DNA of 46,653 bases. Source: an uncultured Lachnospiraceae bacterium. GTDB taxonomy: Bacteria; Bacillota; Clostridia; Lachnospirales; Lachnospiraceae. Each line of letters starts with the position of its first letter. Positions within the stretch are counted from its first letter, which is position 1. Position numbers and translations under genes: made by a program. The notes beneath the pieces were generated by a model. That model saw only the letters and a list, made by a program, of their open reading frames with translations. It searched no databases and was not told the origin of the DNA. Location: positions 1 to 46,653 of the forward strand of contig CAJTYM010000033.1 in assembly GCA_910583835.1 (NCBI GenBank), written 5' to 3'. Shown here piece after piece: positions 39,967 through 46,653 of the stretch.

Positions 39967-40875
39967 ATGGGCAATAACCAGCAGATTACCGTCTTTACCC
40001 CTACTTACAACAGGGAGAAATTATTATGGCGGGTATTTGAATCTTTACAAAAACAGACAGACCATAATTTCAGATGGCTGATTGTTGATGATGGCTCCTG
40101 TGACGCGACCCAAAAAGCAGCCGCTTTGATGATGGAAAAATCTGCATTCCATATCGAATATATTTACCAGGAAAATGGCGGGAAGCACAGGGCGCATAAC
40201 ACGGCTGTCAGAAAGTGCCAGACGGAATACATGCTGATTTTGGATTCAGACGATTACCTGACGGAAGATGCGATATCTGTTTTGTACTCAAAAATAAAAT
40301 TGATTCAGCATGAAAACATTGCGGGAATAATAGGAAACAGGATTGCAGCGCCTGATGGGGCTGTAATCGGAACGCCCATGCCCGATATACAATACGCAAG
40401 CGGAAACGAACTCTATCAAAAATATGGATTGCAGGGTGATACGCTTCGGCTTTATAAAACGGATATCCTTAAGAAATATCTGTTCCCGGAAATACCACAT
40501 GAAAAGTTTGTCTCTGAAAATGTCGTATTTGACCAGATTGACAGAAAATACAAGCTACTGGCAATAAAAGAACTGCTCTATGTTGGGGAGTACCAGGATA
40601 AGGGCTATTCCAACAATATATGCTCCGCACATTTGAACAGTCCGGTGGCTTATGCCCTTTCCCTTAAATCCTCTACGGAAACGGCTGTGACGTTAAAAAA
40701 GAAAATCAGTTATATGATTTTGTATATCATATGGAGCAAGAAAATGAATGTCTCCTTAACCTTTGACAAAACATCCGAGCGTCTGCTGAAAGCATTTTTA
40801 TATCCGGTAGCCTATTTCTTTATAAAAATAAAGTATCCTGCTTTTTTCTTTCAGCACTTTGAATACGAGCGTTAA
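39967..40875 (+). CDS. Glycosyltransferase, GT2 family
   Basis: A 302-aa GT-A protein: ITVFTPTYNREKLLWRVFES at the start, IVDDGSCDATQK (39-50), GGKHRAHNTAV (71-81) and DSDD (93-96). The KHRAHN motif marks a GT2 subgroup frequent in Firmicute capsule loci. It has a C-terminal amphipathic or hydrophobic segment (SYMILYIIW). The ATG at 39967 is used because the ATG at 39959 runs into a stop; GGAGG is upstream. Sugar specificity is unknown. Confidence 0.9.
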   Translation: MGNNQQITVFTPTYNREKLLWRVFESLQKQTDHNFRWLIVDDGSCDATQKAAALMMEKSAFHIEYIYQENGGKHRAHNTAVRKCQTEYMLILDSDDYLTEDAISVLYSKIKLIQHENIAGIIGNRIAAPDGAVIGTPMPDIQYASGNELYQKYGLQGDTLRLYKTDILKKYLFPEIPHEKFVSENVVFDQIDRKYKLLAIKELLYVGEYQDKGYSNNICSAHLNSPVAYALSLKSSTETAVTLKKKISYMILYIIWSKKMNVSLTFDKTSERLLKAFLYPVAYFFIKIKYPAFFFQHFEYER

Positions 40876-40887
40876 AGGAGCCTTAGA

Positions 40888-41973
40888 ATGAAAAATAAAA
40901 CGGCATTGATCATTACATTGTATGGAAATTATAATTTTGGCAACAAGCTGCAAAACTACGGCATGGTGTTTGTTTTAGAGAAAATGGGCTTTTCAGCACA
41001 CACCGCAAATGTAGTTTACCGCTACCGCAGCCATTATAAAAATATGAAAAGCTTCTGCAAAAGACTGTTGATAAGAGTTAGCGCCCCGAAGGCTGACAGG
41101 GAGAGGGAACAGAAATTTTCAAAGTTTAGCAATAAATATCTCAAAACCACGCAGAAACCGTATTCTACAAACGCTGCAAAACCGATTGAAAAATATGATC
41201 GTCTTATCTATGGCAGCGATCAGATTTGGAATCCGACTTGTTTTGGCGATTCCAACTTATTCCTGGGATATTTGGGAGATAAAAACAAAAACATTGCATA
41301 TGCTGCCAGTTTTGGAATATCTGCCCTGCCCCAAAATCTGCAGGACAGATACCGCAAAGGATTAAATAACTTTCAGCGTATATCTGTCAGGGAAGAACAG
41401 GGCGCCAAGATTATCAGGCAATTAGACAACAATAAATCTGCAGAGGTTGTGATTGACCCAACCTTACTTCTCACAAGAGAAGAATGGATTTCAATTGAGA
41501 AGATGCCAAAAGACTTTCACTGCAAAAACTATATTTTAATCTATTTTTTAGGAGCTATGGACGAAAATATCAGAAACGTAATATATTGTTCTGCCCAGGA
41601 ATATGGTTTGGAAATTATTGACATAATGGCCAAGGACTCCCCTTACTATGCTATAGGGCCGGAAGAATTTCTATACCTGGAACAAAATGCGGCATTAGTC
41701 TGTACAGATTCGTTCCATTCGTGCGTATTTTCATTTATATTTGATACCCCATTCCTCGTATTTGACAGAGTGGGCGTTGAAAATATGAGTTCCCGAATGG
41801 ACACGTTCCTTCGCAAGTTCAGATTGGAAGACAGGAAGTTTTCCGGTGAAATTCAACAAGAACATTTCATGCACGATTATACGCTGGGATATTCTATTCT
41901 TGAATGGGAAAGAAAAAAAAGCCGCTGTTTTCTGGAACAGTCCTTGGGATTAAATTCTATGGAAGGTAATTAA
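40888..41973 (+). CDS. Polysaccharide pyruvyl transferase family protein
   Basis: A 361-aa member of the family that transfers pyruvate from phosphoenolpyruvate to sugar hydroxyls as a ketal, giving the glycan negative charge. Conserved features are GNYNFGNKLQNYGMVFVLEK near the N-terminus, the GSDQIWNPTCFGD motif and the C-terminal TDSFHSCVFSFIFDTPFLVF. ATG at 40888 with AAGGAG upstream. In capsule clusters it often sits with an FrhB-type protein and an acyltransferase, as here. Some family members have other functions. Confidence 0.9.
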   Translation: MKNKTALIITLYGNYNFGNKLQNYGMVFVLEKMGFSAHTANVVYRYRSHYKNMKSFCKRLLIRVSAPKADREREQKFSKFSNKYLKTTQKPYSTNAAKPIEKYDRLIYGSDQIWNPTCFGDSNLFLGYLGDKNKNIAYAASFGISALPQNLQDRYRKGLNNFQRISVREEQGAKIIRQLDNNKSAEVVIDPTLLLTREEWISIEKMPKDFHCKNYILIYFLGAMDENIRNVIYCSAQEYGLEIIDIMAKDSPYYAIGPEEFLYLEQNAALVCTDSFHSCVFSFIFDTPFLVFDRVGVENMSSRMDTFLRKFRLEDRKFSGEIQQEHFMHDYTLGYSILEWERKKSRCFLEQSLGLNSMEGN

Positions 41974-41975
41974 AT

Positions 41976-43496
41976 ATGCAAATAAAAAGCCAGCGCAGAA
42001 ACGGCGCCATCCTCTCCTATATCGCAATCATTATAAATACAGTGATCCAATTTTTATATACGCCTTTTTTAACCAGGATGTTAGGCCAGGGCGAATACGG
42101 CTTATATTCCCTGGTCTCCTCTGTCATAGGCTATTTAACCATCCTGGATCTCGGTTTTGGAAACGCCATTATTGTTTTTAGCGTTAAATACAGGGCACAA
42201 GGCAGGTATGAAGACGAGAAAAAGCTGCATGGAATGTTTTCTGTCATCTACCTTATAATTGGCATTATATCGGCGGGAATCGGCATAATCCTGTCTTTTT
42301 TTGCAAGGCAGATTTTCGGAAATTCAATGACAGGCGATGAATTAGGCAAGGCACAGATAATGATGCTGATTTTGACCTTTAACGTCTGCCTCACTTTTAT
42401 ATTCAGTATCTATTCATCGATTATTACAGCAAATGAGCAATTTGTTTTCCAAAAAATTGTGACCATTTTAAGCGCCATAATGAAACCCTTGATTATGGTT
42501 CCTCTTTTATTTTTAGGATTTAAATCCCTTGCAATGTGCGTCGTACTGACTATAGTAAATATTGTGGCCAGCATTTCTAATTATTGGTTCTGCAAAAAAA
42601 GATTAAAGACAGAGATTACGTTTAAAGGCTTTGACGGCGCCCTATTGGGCATCATTATAAGTTATTCTTTCTATATCTTCCTAACTGTCATTGTTGATAA
42701 AGTGAACTGGAATGCAGATCACTTTATATTGGGGATTGTGTGCGGCACAATCCAGGTTTCTGTGTATTCCATTGCAAGCCAGCTTACACAATTATTCCTG
42801 AATCTGTCAACTGCCATAAGCAATGTATTCCTGCCTAAAATTTCACAAATGGTCGCCAGAAATGAGAATAGTGAGACGCTGACTTCCGAAATGATCAAAG
42901 TCGGAAGATTACAATTTCTTATTATTAACCTGATGGCAACCGGACTGGTAATTTTCGGAAAGCCTTTCATTATCTGGTGGGTCGGAAATGAATACCAGGA
43001 TTCTTATTATGTAGCATTGATATTGATATTGCCAACCTGCCTGCCATTGATTCAGAATTTAGGCTTAAGTATCATGCAGGCAATGAACAAGTATAAATTT
43101 AAGGCTTTGATGACGACAGCAATGGCAGCGGGCAATATAATCATCAGCATTTTATTAGCCAGGAAATATCAGGCCATCGGCGCGGCAATTGGAACGGCGC
43201 TTGCACAGATTATCGGAAATGTCATATTGATTAATATTTATTATAAAAAAGTTATAAACCTCAACGTAAAAGCATTCTGGTCGGAAATCATAAAAATGTT
43301 TTTACAGTTCCTGCCCACAGCCGCTATAACCCTGGCTATAATATCCATAACTAATATAGACGGTATCATCGGCGTTCTCATATATGGTTCTGTATACGTG
43401 GCATTCTATTGTTTATTTGCATATAGATTTGCAATGAATGCTTATGAAAAAAATATTGTCAAAGGGGTATTGGGCAAATTTTCCCATAAAACCTAA
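41976..43496 (+). CDS. wzx: Wzx-type polysaccharide flippase (second of two)
   Basis: A 506-aa membrane protein of the MOP/PST family, with about fourteen helices. The N-terminus has SYIAIIINTVIQFLYTPFLT and LGQGEYGLYSLVSSV, the signature of oligosaccharide flippases, and the C-terminus reaches about residue 490. It begins 2 nt after the previous stop, with AAGG upstream. It is longer than the leftward-operon flippase (430 aa) and only distantly similar, so the two probably serve different repeat units. Confidence 0.9.
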   Translation: MQIKSQRRNGAILSYIAIIINTVIQFLYTPFLTRMLGQGEYGLYSLVSSVIGYLTILDLGFGNAIIVFSVKYRAQGRYEDEKKLHGMFSVIYLIIGIISAGIGIILSFFARQIFGNSMTGDELGKAQIMMLILTFNVCLTFIFSIYSSIITANEQFVFQKIVTILSAIMKPLIMVPLLFLGFKSLAMCVVLTIVNIVASISNYWFCKKRLKTEITFKGFDGALLGIIISYSFYIFLTVIVDKVNWNADHFILGIVCGTIQVSVYSIASQLTQLFLNLSTAISNVFLPKISQMVARNENSETLTSEMIKVGRLQFLIINLMATGLVIFGKPFIIWWVGNEYQDSYYVALILILPTCLPLIQNLGLSIMQAMNKYKFKALMTTAMAAGNIIISILLARKYQAIGAAIGTALAQIIGNVILINIYYKKVINLNVKAFWSEIIKMFLQFLPTAAITLAIISITNIDGIIGVLIYGSVYVAFYCLFAYRFAMNAYEKNIVKGVLGKFSHKT

Positions 43497-43525
43497 GGTA
43501 TTATTGTAAATGGAGGCGATAATCA

Positions 43526-44743
43526 TTGAAAGTTTTATTAATCGGAGGCACAGGAATCCTGAGTACAGATATCAGAGATTTATCCGCAGCACGCGGACAT
43601 GACGTTTATATCCTGAACCGTGGAATTAACAAAGTTAGGAATACAAATAATAACGTGACGAGCATCATAAGCGATATCAGAAACAAAGAACAAGCCCGGA
43701 AGGATTTGGAGGGCTTTTATTTCGATGTCGTTATAGATTTTATTTCTTACGATGTCAACGAGTTAAAAAACACGTTAAGTATCGTAGACGATAAATGCAG
43801 CCAATTTATCTTCATATCATCGGCAACCGTCTACAGAAAGACCGCTGCCGGTGAGAAAATAACGGAAGATTTTGAATTAAGCAATCCAGATTGGGATTAT
43901 GCGGAACATAAAATTGCCTGTGAAAATTATTTAAGGGACAATTATGCCGCAGCCAGAATGAAATATACGATTGTCAGGCCTTATGTGACTTACAGCAACG
44001 CGCGTATTCCCTTTGCCGTTATTCCGCACAGCCTGCATTGGACATTGGCCAACAGAATCAGGCATAAACGTCCGATAATCCTGTGGGACAGCGGACAGGC
44101 TACTTGTACGCTCACCTATTCAAAAGATTTTGCTGTTGGAGTCGTAGGCTTATTTGCAAATGATGACGCATATCAGCAAGCATTTCATATTACAACCGAT
44201 CATACGCTTACATGGGCAGAGGCACTCCAATATTTTGCAGAAGCATTAGGAGAACCCCATGTTTTAACTGCAAATATCCCCTCTTCCTACATTGTCCAGA
44301 AAATACCTGAATTAAAAGGCGAGCTGTTTGGCGATAAAGGCAGAAACCGGGAATTCGATAACAGCAAAATAAAAAATGCGGTAAAAGACTTTTCTGCTGA
44401 GACAACCTTTCAGGAGGGAATACGCTATTCAGTCAAATTTTACGAAAATAACGCATATATGCAGGGGGTTGATTATTCATGGAATGCAAGGGCTGACAGA
44501 TTGATTATAGACTATTATAAAGAAACAGGAATCGAAGAACCGGAGATCCTAAATGCCGTTAAAAACAGGGATTTCATGACATCGCTCAATCTCTGGGACC
44601 GAATCGCCTATCTTATGAGCTTCTATAAGGGAACATATAAAATCTATACGTTACTGCATAGGATATTTGCCAAGATAAAATACACCTTAGCCAAAAGGAA
44701 GAGCCTAAACGACTGCCATAAAGGGGAGGAAAAGGGAAAATGA
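43526..44743 (+). CDS. NAD-dependent epimerase/reductase-like SDR protein
   Basis: A 405-aa extended short-chain dehydrogenase. MKVLLIGGTGILSTDIRDL shows the Rossmann glycine motif (GGTGILS, 7-13), ISSATVY the serine, and YAEHK (Y125, K129) the catalytic pair. The fold continues to about 310, followed by an unusual tail of about 90 basic residues. Predicted sugar-nucleotide epimerase, reductase or dehydratase; the substrate is unclear. It starts with TTG at 43526, supported by GGAGG 9 nt upstream and no usable ATG. Its stop overlaps the next start (ATGA). Confidence 0.82.
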   Translation: MKVLLIGGTGILSTDIRDLSAARGHDVYILNRGINKVRNTNNNVTSIISDIRNKEQARKDLEGFYFDVVIDFISYDVNELKNTLSIVDDKCSQFIFISSATVYRKTAAGEKITEDFELSNPDWDYAEHKIACENYLRDNYAAARMKYTIVRPYVTYSNARIPFAVIPHSLHWTLANRIRHKRPIILWDSGQATCTLTYSKDFAVGVVGLFANDDAYQQAFHITTDHTLTWAEALQYFAEALGEPHVLTANIPSSYIVQKIPELKGELFGDKGRNREFDNSKIKNAVKDFSAETTFQEGIRYSVKFYENNAYMQGVDYSWNARADRLIIDYYKETGIEEPEILNAVKNRDFMTSLNLWDRIAYLMSFYKGTYKIYTLLHRIFAKIKYTLAKRKSLNDCHKGEEKGK

Positions 44744-45930
44744 TTCAAATTATCAATAAAAAAGACTGTGTATCTTGCTTTTCATGTGCAAATATTTGTC
44801 CTGTAAACGCCATATCTATGCAAGAGGATCAGGAAGGTTTTAAATATCCTATTGCCGATAGCAAAAAGTGCGTATCATGCGGATTATGCGACAATGTATG
44901 CCCTGTAAATTCCCCTATCCGCAATAAGAACTCATCCAGTCCAAAAGTGTATGCTTGCTGGTCAAAGAACAGCCATACCAGAATAGACAGTACATCCGGC
45001 GGAATATTCTCAGAACTGGCAGAAAATATATATCAGCAAGGCGGATGCGTCTCGGGAGCTGTTTATACAGACGATTGGCATGTAAAACACATAGTATCTG
45101 ATAACCCTAAAGAATTAGAGCAGATCAGAAGCTCCAAATACCTTCAGAGCGACCTGAATGGCGCTTTTAAGGAGATAAAATATCACTTAGAAGCAGGAAA
45201 AGAAGCGCTATTCTGCGGCAGCCCTTGCCAGATAGCGGCCTTATACAACTTCCTGCAAAAAGATTATACGAACTTATATACGGTTGATTTTATCTGCAAA
45301 GGCATGAATTCACCTAAAATATTTTTAAAATACATTTCATACTTAGAAGAAAAATACAAGTCCAGGGTCACATATGTTAAATTTAAGAACAAAAAATATG
45401 GATGGCATAACTTTTCTACTAAAATTGATTTTGCAAATGGCAAAAGTTATATAGGCTGGAGATATTTTGACACATTTATGATAGGTTATCTGGAGTACAA
45501 TGCTTTTATGAAGCCATCTTGTTATGAATGCAAATTTAAAGGCTTCCCACGCATAGCAGATATTACCCTGGCAGACTTTTGGGGAATAGAAAATATTGAC
45601 AAAAGCCTGGATGAGGATAAAGGCACATCGATGGCGCTTATCAATTCAGAAAAAGGACGTCTGCTCTTTCAGAGGATAAAGGACAATATTCAATCTGAGG
45701 TTGTCGTATCTGGGGATATATTTAACAGCAATGTGTGCGTAAATGAATCTTCAGAAATGACCCAAACCAGAGAAAATGTGTTCCGAGACGCAGACAACCT
45801 GTCTTATAAGAAGCTGAGTGATAAATATTTCCCCCAGCCAGGGCTTTTCCAAAAAATAATATTGGTCTTAAAATTTAATAAAAATATCCAGGCTGTATAT
45901 AGGAAACTACGGAAAATCATCAAAAAATAA
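44740..45930 (+). CDS. FrhB-type protein with 2x[4Fe-4S] ferredoxin domain
   Basis: A 396-aa protein of the coenzyme F420 hydrogenase/dehydrogenase beta subunit family. The N-terminal ferredoxin domain has two cysteine sets: C10, C13, C16, C20 and C44, C47, C50, C54. The FrhB domains follow, with CGSPCQIAALYNFL and TVDFICKGMNSPKIFLKY motifs, and a further cysteine pair in CYECKF. Members in surface-polysaccharide loci probably carry out a redox step on a sugar or its donor; the reaction is not known here. ATG at 44740 overlaps the preceding stop. Confidence 0.88.
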   Translation: MIQIINKKDCVSCFSCANICPVNAISMQEDQEGFKYPIADSKKCVSCGLCDNVCPVNSPIRNKNSSSPKVYACWSKNSHTRIDSTSGGIFSELAENIYQQGGCVSGAVYTDDWHVKHIVSDNPKELEQIRSSKYLQSDLNGAFKEIKYHLEAGKEALFCGSPCQIAALYNFLQKDYTNLYTVDFICKGMNSPKIFLKYISYLEEKYKSRVTYVKFKNKKYGWHNFSTKIDFANGKSYIGWRYFDTFMIGYLEYNAFMKPSCYECKFKGFPRIADITLADFWGIENIDKSLDEDKGTSMALINSEKGRLLFQRIKDNIQSEVVVSGDIFNSNVCVNESSEMTQTRENVFRDADNLSYKKLSDKYFPQPGLFQKIILVLKFNKNIQAVYRKLRKIIKK

Positions 45931-45986
45931 ATACTGGTAATCGTCAGGGGCTGCTTAACTTTAAAACAGCAAAAAGGAGGACAAAA

Positions 45987-46580
45987 TTGCAGATTGATGT
46001 TATAAAAACTTTGATATATACTTTCAAAGTCCAAGGAAAAATTCTCGTATTTAAGAATTGTGCTTTAGATATAGATAAAAGTTCAGATTTACAGATTCCG
46101 AAATGCCTGGCAGTCGGAGGAAAGGAAAATCATAAATCTAAGCAGGAAACAAGGATTAAAATCCATAAATATGGCAAACTGATTGTTGATAATGAATTTA
46201 GCATAGGATGCGGCAGCGACATCAGAATTTTTGAAAATGCCAAGCTGTCGTTGGGCAGCGGTTATTTCAATGGTTTTGTGCAGATTATCTGCGCGCAGGA
46301 GATTAATATTGGGGAAGACGCCGCAATCGCAAGGGATGTAATTATAAGAGACACGGATGCACATAATATAGCAATTAACGGACATCAGAAATCGAAACCT
46401 ATCAATATAGGAAATCATGTATGGATTGGACAGCGGGCTATGATTCTGAAGGGGGTAACGATTGGCGCTGGGGCTGTCATTGCGGCCGGGGCTGTAGTAA
46501 CAAAGGACATACCGGAAAATTGCCTGGCTGCAGGCATTCCCGCAAAGGTTATTAAGAAAGATATATCATGGGAACTTTAG
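45987..46580 (+). CDS. Hexapeptide-repeat O-acyltransferase
   Basis: A 197-aa left-handed beta-helix acyltransferase (maltose/galactoside O-acetyltransferase type). Repeats of the [LIV]-G-x4 kind run from about residue 90 (LSLGSGYF, EINIGEDAAIARDVIIRD) to the end (HVWIGQRAMILKGVTIGAGA, then VIAAGAVVTKD and AAGIPAKVIKK). The DTDAHNI motif holds the likely catalytic histidine. Predicted to acetylate a sugar from acetyl-CoA. The start is TTG at 45987, with AAGGAGG about 5 nt upstream; no ATG is usable. Last complete gene in the window. Confidence 0.88.
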   Translation: MQIDVIKTLIYTFKVQGKILVFKNCALDIDKSSDLQIPKCLAVGGKENHKSKQETRIKIHKYGKLIVDNEFSIGCGSDIRIFENAKLSLGSGYFNGFVQIICAQEINIGEDAAIARDVIIRDTDAHNIAINGHQKSKPINIGNHVWIGQRAMILKGVTIGAGAVIAAGAVVTKDIPENCLAAGIPAKVIKKDISWEL

Positions 46581-46653
46581 GCTGCTATGCCCTTTTACAG
46601 AGGCTGTAAAAAATCTTGTGTCTATGAACTTTAGACTTTCCTGATAAGAATTA

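Noticed and set aside
46593..46611. TTTTACAG-AGG-CTGTAAAA hairpin as the end of the rightward operon
   Set aside because: Short stem, AT-rich, and not followed by a T-run; the operon may continue beyond the window.
1..46653. CRISPR arrays, prophage, rRNA genes or replication origins
   Set aside because: No regularly spaced repeats, structural phage genes or rRNA-like sequence were seen.

Overview
The window looks like a chromosomal segment of a spore-forming anaerobic Firmicute, most likely Lachnospiraceae (class Clostridia). It carries spoIIAA-spoIIAB-sigF and spoVAA-AB-AC, strong AGGAGG-type ribosome sites with frequent TTG/GTG starts, and the folC / small ORF / TPR gene order familiar from that family. 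The right half is visibly more AT-rich than the left, as expected for a horizontally exchanged surface-polysaccharide locus.

Left edge (1-1970): the 5' end of a group II intron on the minus strand interrupts a small gene of unknown function. A divergent small HTH regulator, a GNAT acetyltransferase and two short unknown genes follow.

Sporulation and rhamnose region (1770-11880, mostly minus): a forespore-type (sigma-G-like) promoter precedes a 67-aa membrane protein gene and spoVAA-AB-AC. spoVAD and spoVAE are not here. A 1671-aa secreted GH78 alpha-L-rhamnosidase and a divergent AraC regulator lie between this operon and spoIIAA-spoIIAB-sigF.

Housekeeping stretch (11900-18000, minus): a membrane TPR protein, a 47-aa protein, folC, a FapA/DUF342 protein, tRNA-Leu(UAG) and UDP-glucose dehydrogenase, with several clear terminators and sigma-A-like promoters.

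Polysaccharide locus (16757-46580): two divergent gene sets meet at about 35.7-36.0 kb. The leftward set encodes four GT4 glycosyltransferases, a Wzy-like polymerase, a Wzx flippase, a LicD / methyltransferase / HAD phosphatase / nucleotidyltransferase cassette (candidate phospho-substituent pathway), CapE-CapF-CapG enzymes for UDP-N-acetyl-L-fucosamine, and a Wzz-type protein. Gene remnants (MBOAT N-terminus, AAA-ATPase/PDDEXK fragment) mark past rearrangements. The rightward set encodes a GT4, an EpsG-type polymerase, two GT2s, a GT32, a polysaccharide pyruvyl transferase, a second flippase, an epimerase-like SDR, an FrhB-type iron-sulfur protein and a hexapeptide acyltransferase. Two polymerases and two flippases suggest two polysaccharides or a recent cluster fusion.

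The most interesting signal is between the two sets: a 17-bp inverted repeat (16/17 identical) at 35716-35732 and 35861-35877 flanks 128 bp containing one leftward promoter-like sequence. This is the layout of an invertible promoter that could switch transcription between the two operons; the right repeat is itself half of a near-perfect palindrome, so a regulator operator is the main alternative.
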